Assembly (NCBI GenBank): GCA_025517525.1
Contig: JAOPJZ010000003.1
Location: 248,001 to 312,000 of the forward strand
Length of the DNA: 64,000 bases
Direction: 5' to 3'
From: Natronosalvus hydrolyticus
GTDB taxonomy: Archaea; Halobacteriota; Halobacteria; Halobacteriales; Natrialbaceae
Made by a program: the position numbers and the translations under genes. The notes beneath the pieces are model-generated. The model had not been told where the DNA came from. It ran no database searches and saw nothing but the letters and a program-made list of their open reading frames with translations. Of this stretch, positions 9,185-19,626 are shown one piece after another. Within the stretch, counting starts at the first letter, position 1, and the number at the start of each line of letters is the position of its first letter.

Positions 9185-10063
9185 TTAGTCGTATAGAACC
9201 GCGCCGTCACCGACGTTCGTCTGATAGGCGCGACTCTCGACGCCGGCGTCGTCGAAGGCGTCGATCATCGCCCCGGCGACTGCTCCCTGGCGACCCTCGC
9301 GACAGACGGCGAGCAAGGCGGGGCCGGCACCGCTGACGGTGACGCCCGTGGCACCGGCCTCGAGGGCGCTCGTTCGGACCGCGTCGTAGCCGTCGATCAG
9401 GGCCGCTCGAGCGGGGGTCACGACGGGATCATCCATGCCCTGGCCGACGAGTTCAGGATCGTCTCTGGTCATTCCGACGGCGAGGGTAGCGGCGTTGCCG
9501 ACGGTCGAAGCGACATCGGTGAGCGATGCGGTATCGGGGATGACTCCGCGGGCATCTCGAGTGGAGACGACGATTTCCGGGAGACAGGCGACCAGCGAGA
9601 GATCGGTATCGACCTGTGTGACGCCGTCGTCAGTAATGATAGTGAAGCCACCCAACAGCGAGGGAGCGACGTTGTCGGCGTGGGCCTCGCCGGAAACGAG
9701 CGCCTCGCCTTCCGCGGCGGCTGCCACGAGTTCTTCTCGGCTGCGTCCCAGGTCGTAGAGGGCGTTCAGGGCCACTGCTGCACCGGCGGCGCTGGCTGCC
9801 GAGGAACCGAGGCCAGAGGCCGGCCTGACGCCTTTGTCGATGTGAATTCGTGCTGGCGCATCGAGCGCCTCGGCGACCGCGCCGACGGTGTTTTTCCCCG
9901 GGTCCTCGGGAATGTAGGTACTCCCGACACCCGTTACCGTGATCGATGTCTCGCTCGCCCGTTCGACACGGATCACGTCGGCCGGTGTCTCGAGTGCGAG
10001 TCCGAAGACGTCGAAGCCACTCCCCAGGTTCGCACTCGTCGCCGGTGCCCGGACGGTACGCAT
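9185..10063 (-). CDS. thrB: Homoserine kinase
   Basis: GHMP-family kinase of 292 residues that phosphorylates L-homoserine in threonine biosynthesis. The N-terminus MRTVRAPATSANLGSGFD is the typical first strand and loop. The ATP-binding GHMP motif (RPASGLGSSAASAAGA) follows near residues 80-95, and the C-terminal glycine-rich motif (VTVSGAGPALLAV) lies near 243-256. The ATG at 10063 is chosen because the longer in-frame extension to 10264 is Arg-rich and runs into the divergent oxidoreductase gene. It is a cytoplasmic enzyme; no other threonine genes are adjacent. Confidence 0.95.
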   Translation of the reverse strand: MRTVRAPATSANLGSGFDVFGLALETPADVIRVERASETSITVTGVGSTYIPEDPGKNTVGAVAEALDAPARIHIDKGVRPASGLGSSAASAAGAAVALNALYDLGRSREELVAAAAEGEALVSGEAHADNVAPSLLGGFTIITDDGVTQVDTDLSLVACLPEIVVSTRDARGVIPDTASLTDVASTVGNAATLAVGMTRDDPELVGQGMDDPVVTPARAALIDGYDAVRTSALEAGATGVTVSGAGPALLAVCREGRQGAVAGAMIDAFDDAGVESRAYQTNVGDGAVLYD

Positions 10064-10170
10064 GCACACTCGTACCCATAGCGGACCCAAAAATGTAGCG
10101 AAGGGTGTGTTTGTTGTGCCGATTCCTCGCTTCCACAACGCCAAAGAGCCGTGGGCTCCCCTCTCGAGAC

Positions 10171-11463
10171 ATGATCGGTGTCGTCGGCGATTCGCTCTCC
10201 GGACTCGTGTGTGCCTACCGGCTGGCTCGGGCGGGCTACGACGTGTCCGTCTTCGCGGAGTCAACTGTCGACGCTATGCCGGCTCACGCCTGGCCTACTG
10301 CCCGACTCCACCCATCGGACTCGAGTACCCGGTCGCTCCTCGCAGATCTCGGGTTCGAGCATCGTCTCGCGTGGGACGAAGCCCGTATCGGCTTCTACGA
10401 CGACGGGACGATTCACCCGTTCAATACACGGACCGAGCGGGCAGCCCACCCTCGCCTGTCACTTCGCGAGACCGTTCGTCTCGAGGCGCTGTTTGCGGGT
10501 ATCGCTCGCGACGGGGACGCACGCCTCGGCATCAGTCGGTCGATACCAATCCACCCCGAAGACTATGACGACGTCCCTCTCAAGTCGCACCTCGAGTCCA
10601 GCTCGACCGAACAGACCGCTGCCGCCATCTGGACACCTGTTCTCGAGGGCCGATTCGGTGCGGGGGCGGATGCACTCTCGGCGGCCCCGCTGCTCGAGTG
10701 GGTGCGACGGCGGCGGGAGACGCGACGACGTGGAGTGCTCGAGGGCGGAGGCCAATCGCTCGTGGACGCGCTGGTGGCAGAAATCGGCACGGAAAAGGTC
10801 CGGGCCCGCCCGCGAGTGACCGACGTCGTAACCGAGGCCGGGAGCCTGCAGTCGGTTCGTCTCGAGCGGAATGGCGAGCTGACGACACAGCCGCTCGAGG
10901 CCCTGGTCATCGCGACCGGTCCCGAGTCGATAGGTCGACTGACTGAATACGATGCCGGCATCGAGACGGTGACGCCGACGTTCGTCACGATTTCGACGAC
11001 GCGGGCGTTGACCGGGTGTCACGAGGTGTTCGTTGCCGATTCGGCACCGTTCGATCGAATCGTCACGCCGACGACCATCGATTCTCGGGCTGACGACCGG
11101 ACCGTACACACCATGGTTCGCTACGCTCGCTCGAACGAATCGTCCGCAGAATCCGCACCACCTGCGGATCTCGAGCGACGCTGGCTCGCCGCACTCGGCG
11201 AGTTGTTCCCACCGTTCGACCGCGGTGGCCTCGAGTCGGTGGAGACGACGACTGGGACGACGAAACCGATCACGAGCCGAGGGTATCTCGAGCGAGTCGT
11301 TCCGTACGACCTGGAAACGGCAGTCGCTGACGGCGTGTTCTATGCCGGCACGGCCAGCAGGGCGACGTATCCGGAGTTGCGTCTCGAGGGGGCCGTCGCC
11401 GCGGGGGACGCCGGTGCGGAACGCGTGATGGCAGCGCTCGAGCCCGCTGAACGCCCCTCATAG
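10171..11463 (+). CDS. FAD-dependent amine oxidase-like/desaturase-like oxidoreductase
   Basis: A 430-residue flavoprotein. The N-terminal dinucleotide fold is MIGVVGDSLSGLVCAYRLA (a GxGxxG variant, G-x-S-x-S-G) followed by the acidic end of the second strand (VSVFAE). The C-terminal FAD motif (DGVFYAGTASRATYPELRL) is typical of phytoene-desaturase or HpnE-like proteins. The substrate is not evident. The ATG at 10171 places the fold at residue 2. The TAG stop lies at the edge of a palindromic repeat (11461-11538). Divergent from thrB. Confidence 0.8.
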   Translation: MIGVVGDSLSGLVCAYRLARAGYDVSVFAESTVDAMPAHAWPTARLHPSDSSTRSLLADLGFEHRLAWDEARIGFYDDGTIHPFNTRTERAAHPRLSLRETVRLEALFAGIARDGDARLGISRSIPIHPEDYDDVPLKSHLESSSTEQTAAAIWTPVLEGRFGAGADALSAAPLLEWVRRRRETRRRGVLEGGGQSLVDALVAEIGTEKVRARPRVTDVVTEAGSLQSVRLERNGELTTQPLEALVIATGPESIGRLTEYDAGIETVTPTFVTISTTRALTGCHEVFVADSAPFDRIVTPTTIDSRADDRTVHTMVRYARSNESSAESAPPADLERRWLAALGELFPPFDRGGLESVETTTGTTKPITSRGYLERVVPYDLETAVADGVFYAGTASRATYPELRLEGAVAAGDAGAERVMAALEPAERPS

Positions 11464-11538
11464 GGTTGTTGTAACTGATTATTGGTCAGCGACCGTTTCG
11501 GTCCGTTGCTGACCGGTAAAGGATCACAACAAACCCTA
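11461..11538. repeat. Palindromic element, type 2 (78 bp)
   Basis: Outer arms TAGGGTTGTTGT and ACAACAAACCCTA are near-perfect inverted repeats. Inside are the arms TTGGTCAGCGACC and GGTCCGTTGCTGACC. It lies between the FAD oxidoreductase (+) and a small ORF (-). Its left end contains the TAG stop of the former, and its right end continues into the TGA stop of the latter. Confidence 0.85.
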
Positions 11539-11646
11539 TCAGATCCGGGTCCAGTATAGTCGAAGGTTCACGTACAGCCCGGCGAGGACGATGAGCGTCA
11601 GGGTACCGAAGATTGCGACTTCGAGCGTGGGCGCGAGGGCTTCCAT
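11539..11646 (-). CDS. Small single-pass membrane protein, 35 residues
   Basis: A short ORF reading MEALAPTLEVAIFGTLTLIV, then LAGLYVNLRLYWTRI. It has one membrane-spanning segment of about 20 residues and a basic C-terminal end, so it is plausible as an inner-membrane microprotein. Codon use is like that of the neighbours. The TGA stop abuts the palindromic element at 11461-11538. It lies downstream of the MFS gene on the same strand, with about 108 bases between, and may be co-transcribed. Function unknown; confirmation would need conservation across relatives. Confidence 0.5.
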   Translation of the reverse strand: MEALAPTLEVAIFGTLTLIVLAGLYVNLRLYWTRI

Positions 11647-11754
11647 GTGCGCTCGAAATCCCGCTCGAGACACAGTGATTGGTGTGTACACGTTCACTCC
11701 TGAAGTGCGATATCACTCCTCGAGACAGTCTTTCGAGGCAATTAATGAGTTTCG

Positions 11755-13062
11755 TTAGTCGTCGTCAGCCACACTGACTCGAGCCGGGCGCTCGAGTGTT
11801 TCTTCGACCTGCGTATAGACGAGGCCAGCACCGATGGCGGTGATCAGGCCGCCGAAGAGAAACGGTGCCTGAAACCCGTAGCTAATCAGGACGCCCGAGG
11901 CAAACGGCCCGAGTGCAATGCCGAATCCGAAGGCCATCGTCAGCACGGACAGCTTGGTCCCGGATTCCCCCTCCCCCGCCAAATCGCCGGCCAGCGCCAG
12001 TGAAGGGGCGAACACCATTGCGCCAGCAATTCCCTGACTGAGCCGGGCGAGAAACATCATTTCCGAGGTAAGGACGAACCCCTGAACGACCGTCGTCGGA
12101 ACGAGCAACACCATTCCGAGGACGATGAACGGTCGCCGACCGAATCGGTCAGACGCTCGTCCGACCGGCGTCTGGAGCAATATCTGTGCGAGGACGAACG
12201 CCGCGAACTGCAATCCGAACCAGGTCGATCCCTGCTCGAGGTGGGTGTTCACCTGCGGTTGAATCGTGGCGAACAGGGCAATCGAGGCGGCCAGAAAGAG
12301 GGTGGCGATTCCAAGGGTGAACACCGGGTCGAGGAGCTTGTCGCCGGTCGGGTCCCGGACCGCAATCGCCAGGTCGTCGCTCGCGTTGGCTTTCGTGGCG
12401 TCGGGGTCGGAGACGAGTACGGTGACCATGAGGTAGCTGATGGCGGCGGTGACCGTCGCCACGTAGAAGGCGGCGTCGAAACCGCTGATCGTCAGTGCCC
12501 CGGTCGTCTCGAGTGCTGGCAACGAGAGCGTGTACGGACCTGTAGCCACGACGGCCCCGGCTACGACGGGGCCGGCACCGAAGCCGATCAGCCGAAACGT
12601 GTTGTAGACGCCCATGTTGCCGCCGCGGTCGCGCGTCGTCGCGAGTTCGTTCACCAGCGCAATCGAGGTGGGAACGATGAACGCGACGCTCACTCCCTGG
12701 AGGCCACGGATGACGAGCAACTGGGCGTAGCTGCCCGCGAAGACGTACGCGAGGTTGGTGACCGTCAGGCCTGCGAGACCCACGAGAATGAACGCTTTTC
12801 GCTTGCCGGCGCGGTCCGAAAGTCTGCCCGTAATCGGCTGGGCGCTACTGTTAAGAAACCCGTACAACGAGAGGATGATTCCGATGATGACGGCTTCCTC
12901 GAGGCCGAAGGTCCGACCACTGACAACTTCGCTACCCACGTACAGCGGGATGACGATAATCAAAAACGAGTTGCCGACCCCGTCGGCCATCCGGGCGAAC
13001 GCCAGCGCGAGCACCCGTTGGTCGACACGAAACGCACGCACGAGCCGACCGACTGGGTCCAT
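11755..13062 (-). CDS. MFS transporter
   Basis: A 435-residue major facilitator with about 12 membrane segments. Loop motifs of the family are visible: NSSAQPITGRLSDRAGKRK (the motif A region, about 70-90) and its second-half counterpart GRASDRFGRRPF (about 300). A charged central loop (DPDATKANASDDLAIAVRD) separates the two halves. The substrate cannot be read from sequence; drug or metabolite efflux is usual for this group. The ATG at 13062 gives MDPVGRLVRAF ahead of the first segment. Confidence 0.9.
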   Translation of the reverse strand: MDPVGRLVRAFRVDQRVLALAFARMADGVGNSFLIIVIPLYVGSEVVSGRTFGLEEAVIIGIILSLYGFLNSSAQPITGRLSDRAGKRKAFILVGLAGLTVTNLAYVFAGSYAQLLVIRGLQGVSVAFIVPTSIALVNELATTRDRGGNMGVYNTFRLIGFGAGPVVAGAVVATGPYTLSLPALETTGALTISGFDAAFYVATVTAAISYLMVTVLVSDPDATKANASDDLAIAVRDPTGDKLLDPVFTLGIATLFLAASIALFATIQPQVNTHLEQGSTWFGLQFAAFVLAQILLQTPVGRASDRFGRRPFIVLGMVLLVPTTVVQGFVLTSEMMFLARLSQGIAGAMVFAPSLALAGDLAGEGESGTKLSVLTMAFGFGIALGPFASGVLISYGFQAPFLFGGLITAIGAGLVYTQVEETLERPARVSVADDD

Positions 13063-13184
13063 TACTCCTCGTTGGGGACTGGAGTCGGTTTATGGTTCCG
13101 AATCCGACGATAACCTGTCCGACCGAGTGACTGTTCGACGGAGGAGCAACGAGATACAAGCCCATTGAGGACGTTCCTGTTACT

Positions 13185-13445
13185 GTGTCATACGATACCA
13201 TCAACCTCAGTCGTCTCGAGGAAGCCCTGGCCGAACTTTCCTATCCGGTCTCTCGAGAGGATGCGGCCAACACGCTGGACGGGACGACCCTGTTGCTCGC
13301 CGATGGGGAAGCAGACCTTGGTGAACTCGTGGCGGCTACCCAGGGCGACCGGTATACCTCGAGGGAAGAACTGCAGTACAGCCTGCACAACACGCTTCCG
13401 ACCGAAGCCGTAGGCGAACGGTACCAATCGGAAGGGGAGGGGTGA
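13185..13445 (+). CDS. Small acidic haloarchaeal protein (DUF5789-like)
   Basis: An 86-residue acidic protein with a GTG start. The pattern SRLEEALAELSYPVSREDA and the following LLADGEADLGELV resemble the haloarchaeal DUF5789 family of unknown function, a match made from memory. No membrane segment and no Cys. It lies just upstream of transcription factor S on the same strand, separated by 107 bases, and tfs has its own TATA box. Confidence 0.75.
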   Translation: MSYDTINLSRLEEALAELSYPVSREDAANTLDGTTLLLADGEADLGELVAATQGDRYTSREELQYSLHNTLPTEAVGERYQSEGEG

Positions 13446-13552
13446 TACCCGGAGACGGGCGAGCGACGTCACCCGACGCAGTCTCGCTGCGGCCACTTGC
13501 GAACGCTCGAAGAACGCGCCTTTAATAATCCTCGCCCACCGTAGCCGGATAC

Positions 13553-13861
13553 ATGGAATTCTGCGACGAATGCGGCTCGATGATGAAAGCCAACGACGGC
13601 CTGTGGGAGTGTGGCAGCTGCGGGTTTACCAAACCGAAAGGCGACACCGCGGCCTACACCCTCACCGAAGACCAGGAAGCGACGGAAGTGATCGAATCTT
13701 CCGAGGAGACGTCCCTACCGGAAACCGACGCTCGGTGTCCGGAGTGCGGACACGACCGGGCGTACTGGTACCTCCAGCAGATTCGCTCGGCCGACGAGTC
13801 CGAAACCCGTTTTTTCATCTGTAGCAACTGCGAACACAAGTGGCGCGAAGACGACCACTGA
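13553..13861 (+). CDS. tfs: Transcription factor S (archaeal TFIIS/RPB9 homologue)
   Basis: A 102-residue protein that stimulates RNA cleavage by backtracked archaeal RNA polymerase. It has two zinc ribbons: an N-terminal RPB9-like one (CDECG and CGSCG, residues 4-24) and a C-terminal TFIIS-like one (CPECG and CSNCE). The catalytic acidic loop residues Asp-Glu are visible in RSADESETRFF. A TATA-like TTTAATAAT at about 13521-13529 lies about 27 bases before the ATG. Confidence 0.95.
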   Translation: MEFCDECGSMMKANDGLWECGSCGFTKPKGDTAAYTLTEDQEATEVIESSEETSLPETDARCPECGHDRAYWYLQQIRSADESETRFFICSNCEHKWREDDH

Positions 13862-13934
13862 TCACGGTCGAAATCGGTACCGTTGATGGCTTGATCGGGG
13901 GACTGTCCCTCGAGTCGCTGCCTCACGACTCGCT

Positions 13935-14657
13935 CTACGTCTTCTCGAGAACGGCTAGCCACTGGGTTGCCTCGGCATCAGATTCGTGGGGGAGGCCGTA
14001 GCGGTAGTCGGTGAGTTCCCAGGGGGAACCGATGGTCGCCTCCCGCAACCGGTCCACGCTGAACAGCCTAAACAGGAGCGTCCGGCCGACATCGCCCTCG
14101 TACACACAGTGAAAGATGCGATAGGCCAGTCCTGGAGCCGGATCTGGACGGTAGGCGAAGGTTTCTCGGGTTCGCGGCTGTTCGGGTGCGTAGTTATCGA
14201 GAATCGCGGTTGCGTCGGGTGTCGTTACGTATGCGAGATCGGATAAAAATCTCCGCACGCCGGCGATCGACCCGGCCAACCCTAACTGGGTCCCGATCGA
14301 CAGCGCCGACCGAAAGCGGTTCCGCTCGAAGTGTTCCCGGAGGGCGAACATATCCCCGAGCCGGGCGTCCCGGACGCCCCGATCGCGCATCGTCTCGACA
14401 AGGTAGTCACTCACCTCGAGGGCGACGGTCTCGAACCCTTCTTGGTAATATAGCGTGTCCCGGCCGACGCCAGCCCCTATGTCGAGCAGTGGGCCCTCGA
14501 GCCGCTCGTCGAACCAGTCGTTCGGTTCGCGGGTGTCGAAATACCATCGTTCGATGTCGTGTTCGCGCGTCTCCTCGCCGTCGCGGTCGATTAGCGGTTC
14601 ATCCCGTGTCCCGAGATAGTGGTGGCGAATGGCGCGGCCGAACGGGTCTGTTTCCAT
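13935..14657 (-). CDS. Class I SAM-dependent methyltransferase
   Basis: A 240-residue methyltransferase. Motif I (LLDIGAGVGRDTLYYQ) is near residues 55-70, followed by the acidic strand (VALEVSDYLVETM), in the usual Rossmann order. The substrate is unknown. The ATG at 14657 has a TATA-like stretch (on this strand TATATCGTATAA) about 17-28 bases upstream. The left end of the TnpB element starts only a few bases beyond that, so the insertion sits right against this promoter. Confidence 0.85.
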   Translation of the reverse strand: METDPFGRAIRHHYLGTRDEPLIDRDGEETREHDIERWYFDTREPNDWFDERLEGPLLDIGAGVGRDTLYYQEGFETVALEVSDYLVETMRDRGVRDARLGDMFALREHFERNRFRSALSIGTQLGLAGSIAGVRRFLSDLAYVTTPDATAILDNYAPEQPRTRETFAYRPDPAPGLAYRIFHCVYEGDVGRTLLFRLFSVDRLREATIGSPWELTDYRYGLPHESDAEATQWLAVLEKT

Positions 14658-14682
14658 TGGTACCGGTGTGTTATACGATATA

Positions 14683-14732
<50 letters not shown>

Positions 14733-14799
14733 TCAAACCACGTTACAGTGGCAGGCTGACACCCCAGCGTTTAAGAAATACCAGTGCTACATATAACAT

Positions 14800-16075
<1,276 letters not shown>

Positions 16076-16165
16076 ATGCTTGTAAGGACAGTGTGTCACA
16101 TTCACACCCGTCGAAATCAGCATGGATGGCTACTCGAGCAATCGGAATAGGGTCGCTCTTTTCGG

Positions 16166-17053
16166 TCACTCTGCTCGAGCGAACAGCAGATAGCCGGTGT
16201 GGCCCACGGGGGCCGTCGAGGGGCGCGAACCTCGCTGGTCGAAGGTCATCTCCCGCTGAATCGTCTCTCGAGTGACGACGTTCGAGAGGCCGACTTCGTG
16301 GGCGACCTCGTTTGCCTCGCGTGCGGTTTCGACGAACGGGCTGTAGACGGCGACGAAGCCGCCGTCGACCAGCAGGTCCGGCGCGTGGGCGACGATTTCG
16401 GGGGCGTTGCCCGTATCGAGCGTGAGGACGTCAAAACCCGGCCCGTCGGCCAGTTCTTCGAGGTCATCCCGCAAATCGCCGGTGCGGACGTCGACGCTCG
16501 AGGCGACGCCGCCGAGCGTCATGTTTTCGCGGGCAACGTCGGCAAAGTCGGCGTTGCGTTCGTAGCTCACGACCGTCGCGCCGGCGCGGGCCATCGATGC
16601 GGCCAGCACGCCCGTCCCGGTGCCGGTGTCGAGGACGCGGTCGCCCACGCTGACGCCGGTTTCGCCGATGATGAGGCCGATATCGCGGGGCACCATCGGC
16701 GCACCCGTACGCTCGAAGTGGTGGAACAGATCCGGCCCGCGAAGGCGCCGGACGTGGAATTCGGTGCCGAGATGGGTCTCGAGTGCCTGTCCCGGTTCGA
16801 CGTCACGGGGGACCTCGAGGACGCCCAGATCGGAGCCGAACTCCTCGCCTGGCTGGACCAGGTGTTCGCGGTCCTCGTGGACGAGGAGCACCGGTGGTCG
16901 GTCCTCGAGGTCGGCTTGTGCCGCTTCGTCTGCTCCAGTGTCGTCTGCGTCCGACTCGGTATCGGTTTTCGTGTCAGCGTCACCTGTCCCGTCCAGGGCG
17001 TCAGCATCCGCTGCCGGCTCGTCATCCGGGGCGTCTGCGTTCGAGTCTGCCAC
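16166..17053 (-). CDS. trmI: tRNA (adenine-N1)-methyltransferase, TrmI type
   Basis: A 295-residue SAM methyltransferase that makes m1A in the tRNA T-loop or core. The first about 55 residues are an acidic, low-complexity extension. Then follow the TrmI N-terminal beta domain (VLLVHEDREHLVQPGEEF) and the SAM fold with motif I VLDTGTGTGVLAASMA (about 160-175). The GTG at 17053 is chosen because it lies one base after the NAC stop codon; the longer open frame to 17281 overlaps NAC. It forms an operon with NAC. Confidence 0.88.
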   Translation of the reverse strand: MADSNADAPDDEPAADADALDGTGDADTKTDTESDADDTGADEAAQADLEDRPPVLLVHEDREHLVQPGEEFGSDLGVLEVPRDVEPGQALETHLGTEFHVRRLRGPDLFHHFERTGAPMVPRDIGLIIGETGVSVGDRVLDTGTGTGVLAASMARAGATVVSYERNADFADVARENMTLGGVASSVDVRTGDLRDDLEELADGPGFDVLTLDTGNAPEIVAHAPDLLVDGGFVAVYSPFVETAREANEVAHEVGLSNVVTRETIQREMTFDQRGSRPSTAPVGHTGYLLFARAE

Positions 17054-17054
17054 G

Positions 17055-17441
17055 TTACTCGAGTCGGTCGACAGCCGCGGCGAGGTCGCCGTCGACGGCT
17101 TCGAGGGCGGCTTTCGCGTCGGATTCGCTGACACCGGTTCTGGCAGCCACGATTTCGATGTCGGACTCCGGAATCGCGGAGCTATCGGCCTCAGCACCGC
17201 TGTCGCCAGCAGCTTCGCCACCAGCCGAGCCGCGTTCGCGCTCTTCGGGCGTCCCGATGACCTGGTAAGTTTCCTGGCCACGGGCGTCCATCTTGGTGAC
17301 GTCCGCGTCGTTGAACACGAGGTCGTAGTCGGCCGTCCGGATGATGACTTCCTCGGCCTCGAGTTCGTCGACGTCGATGCCCATCTGCTTCATCATCTGT
17401 TCCATCTTGCGCGGGTTGAGTCCGCCGCCTCCTCCAAACAT
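17055..17441 (-). CDS. nac: Nascent polypeptide-associated complex protein (archaeal NAC)
   Basis: A 128-residue ribosome-associated chaperone. It has a glycine-rich start ([19 protein letters not shown]), a NAC domain (about 30-65) and a C-terminal UBA domain ([20 protein letters not shown]). Archaeal NAC works as a homodimer at the tunnel exit. The ATG at 17441 gives the canonical start; an in-frame extension to 17537 is unlike the family. It is followed by trmI with one base between, and is divergent from the methyltransferase at 17575. Confidence 0.93.
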   Translation of the reverse strand: MFGGGGGLNPRKMEQMMKQMGIDVDELEAEEVIIRTADYDLVFNDADVTKMDARGQETYQVIGTPEERERGSAGGEAAGDSGAEADSSAIPESDIEIVAARTGVSESDAKAALEAVDGDLAAAVDRLE

Positions 17442-17574
17442 ACTCGAGTGGTCGCCAGCCGCGGCCAAAAACCCACCGGAACCGTACCCGCTCTCCTCGG
17501 CCTGGCTTCCCGTTGCCGAATCGAGAAGTCGATCCAAACGGTACGTTCACGGCCCCCGCGAACCCACTGCGGCT

Positions 17575-18372
17575 ATGCACGACGACGCCGAAGACGGCCC
17601 ATCGGATGGCCCCGACGACGAGCAAAAGCGGGCTGTTGCCGCCGCCTTCGACGACGCCGCGGCCCACTACCTCGAGAGCGATGCCCACCGGCAGGGTGGC
17701 GACCTCGAGCAACTGGCCGACTGGTGTGCCGACGCGACGAGGGCGCTGGACGTCGCAACGGGTGCCGGACACACCGCCGACGCGATCGCTGACCGGGGCC
17801 TCGACACAGTAATCGCCGCCGACGCCGCCCCATCGATGGTCGCGACGGCACTCGAGGCGTACGACGGACTCGAGGGGGTCATCGTCGACGCCGAGCGCTT
17901 GCCGTTCGCACCCGGAACCTTCGACGCGGTCACTTGCCGGATCGCCGCCCATCACTTTCCCGACCCCGTCACATACGTCTCCGAAGTCGCTCGCGTGCTC
18001 GAGCCAGGGGGCACGTTCGCCTTCGAAGACTCGGTGGCTCCCGCGGACGAGTCCCTCGGGACGTTCATCAACCGCGTCGAACGGCTTCGCGACCCGACTC
18101 ACGTCGAGTGCTACACGACGGGGCAGTGGCTCGAGTGGCTACGGGAAGCGGGGTTCGAGATCGAGGCGACCAAGCGCATGAAAAAGCACCTCGACTTCGA
18201 GGACTGGGCCGACGGCCAGTCGTGTACGGGTGAGCCTCGACGCGAGGTCGAACGGCTGCTCCGGGAGGCGAGCCCCGACGCGAAAGCAGCCTTCGATATC
18301 GAGGTGGTGGACGGACGGGTGGAGTCGTTCGCGACCCACAAGTGTTTGATCCGGGCGCGTCGGCTCGAGTAA
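17575..18372 (+). CDS. Class I SAM-dependent methyltransferase, UbiE-like
   Basis: A 265-residue methyltransferase. Motif I is ALDVATGAGHTADAIAD (about 57-73), followed by VIAADAAPSMV and the motif IV/post-I region AEGRLPF-like AERLPFAPGTFDAVTCR, an arrangement shared with UbiE/COQ5-type enzymes. The substrate is unknown. The ATG at 17575 is chosen because the upstream open frame overlaps NAC antisense. It lies divergent from nac and convergent with the PUA gene. Confidence 0.85.
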   Translation: MHDDAEDGPSDGPDDEQKRAVAAAFDDAAAHYLESDAHRQGGDLEQLADWCADATRALDVATGAGHTADAIADRGLDTVIAADAAPSMVATALEAYDGLEGVIVDAERLPFAPGTFDAVTCRIAAHHFPDPVTYVSEVARVLEPGGTFAFEDSVAPADESLGTFINRVERLRDPTHVECYTTGQWLEWLREAGFEIEATKRMKKHLDFEDWADGQSCTGEPRREVERLLREASPDAKAAFDIEVVDGRVESFATHKCLIRARRLE

Positions 18373-18437
18373 ACCGGTCGACAAGCACCGTTACGGAATC
18401 CGTGAAACGAAAAATTGGGAAACTGCTCGAATCATCC

Positions 18438-18935
18438 TCAAGTCGAGCCGGCTCCGTTCCGAACGTGGACCGCCATCCCCGTCTCGAACTCGAGAATCGA
18501 GCGCCCGTCGAGTTCGGCGCGCCCGACGGCGATCACTTCGCCGCGCTCGTGGACGACGACCACGTCGTCACCCGCCCGAATCTCCTCGCCAGCCTCGAGG
18601 ACGAACTTCGAGAAGACGTTTTTCCCATCGCGAACGAACGGTTCGCTCTCGTCGTCGACGACAACCCGATAGGCGGGATACTCGAGCGTTTCGTGGAGGC
18701 GTCGGCCGCCCTCGAGGCCGAGGGTAAACCGGCCGTCGGTACCGTACGAGACGAGTCGGCCGGCGGCGGCGTGGATCTGCTGGGGCCGGCCGGAGGTCGT
18801 TCGGTCCACCTCGAGGTTAGCCTGTTCGTCGGGGCGAAAAAGGGCGGTTCCGGCTCCGGCCCCGAACTGGTAGTCGGCGATGGTCCGCAGGTCCGCGAAC
18901 TCGTCGTCTTCGTCGGACTCGGCCTGTGTGCTCAT
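18438..18935 (-). CDS. PUA-domain protein
   Basis: A 165-residue protein with an acidic N-terminal segment, a conserved middle (residues about 20-75) and a C-terminal PUA domain (about 80-160), including the characteristic VFSKFVLEAGEEIRAGDDVVV stretch. PUA domains bind structured RNA, often in tRNA or rRNA modification. No catalytic domain is visible, so it may be an RNA-binding accessory protein. Neighbours nac and trmI are also translation-related. Confidence 0.85.
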   Translation of the reverse strand: MSTQAESDEDDEFADLRTIADYQFGAGAGTALFRPDEQANLEVDRTTSGRPQQIHAAAGRLVSYGTDGRFTLGLEGGRRLHETLEYPAYRVVVDDESEPFVRDGKNVFSKFVLEAGEEIRAGDDVVVVHERGEVIAVGRAELDGRSILEFETGMAVHVRNGAGST

Positions 18936-19037
18936 TGGATCGTGTTTGGCGTGGCTCGAGGAAAGGGCTTCGAGTCGAGTTCAGTGCGATTGTATTCCAC
19001 TATAGATATTGTACCAAATGGCTATTAGGATTGTATC

Positions 19038-19535
19038 TTAGAGCAGATACGTCTCGTGGTCGCCACCCAGGTCTTCGAAATCGTCCGTGGCGTCGATGAG
19101 TTCTTCGGCGGTCGAGGCCTCGAACGCCATCACTTCGACCTTGACACCTTCGTGACGCAGGTGCGAGCAGAGTCGCGAGAAATCGCCGTCGCCCGTACAG
19201 AGCACCATGGCGTCGACGTGATTGGCGAGGGTGATGGCGTCGAGGCTCATTCCGACGTCCCAGTCGGCCTTTTTCGTCCCGTCGGAAAACCGCTTGATGT
19301 CCTTGATTTTGGTTTCGAAGCCGATGTCGTACAGCGCCTCGAAGAAACTCTCCTCTTCGGGCGAATCCGCGCGGATGACGTAGGCAATAGCGCGCGTGAG
19401 TTCCCGCCCGTCGACGGCTCCCTCGAGTAATGCGGAATAATCGATATTTCGGCTATAAATGCTCTGGGCCGTGTGATACAGGTTCTGTGCGTCGACGAGA
19501 ACGGCAACGCGTTGGCCCGGATGAACGTCCGTCAT
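19038..19535 (-). CDS. NYN (LabA/DUF88-like) domain protein
   Basis: A 165-residue PIN-like nuclease fold of the NYN family. The acidic residues of the active site are visible in AVLVDAQNLYHTAQ (near the N-terminus), KKADWDVGMSLDA and VLCTGDGDFSRLC. The family is expected to cut or bind RNA; the target is unknown. The ATG at 19535 (MTDVHPGQRV) is preferred, since the longer frame to 19676 overlaps the htpX 3' end with non-conserved sequence. Same strand as htpX, with its start 91 bases after the htpX stop. Confidence 0.88.
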   Translation of the reverse strand: MTDVHPGQRVAVLVDAQNLYHTAQSIYSRNIDYSALLEGAVDGRELTRAIAYVIRADSPEEESFFEALYDIGFETKIKDIKRFSDGTKKADWDVGMSLDAITLANHVDAMVLCTGDGDFSRLCSHLRHEGVKVEVMAFEASTAEELIDATDDFEDLGGDHETYLL

Positions 19536-19626
19536 AGCTGTACTGACACGACACCGGGTGATAGTGGTTACGCCATCGTCACCGCTACTCGAGTGTGTGC
19601 CAGTAAAAATCGATGGCGGAAGCGGT

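Noticed and set aside
12241..13113. A plus-strand open frame opposite the MFS gene
   Set aside because: Highly charged sequence without hydrophobic pattern, antisense to a typical 12-segment transporter.
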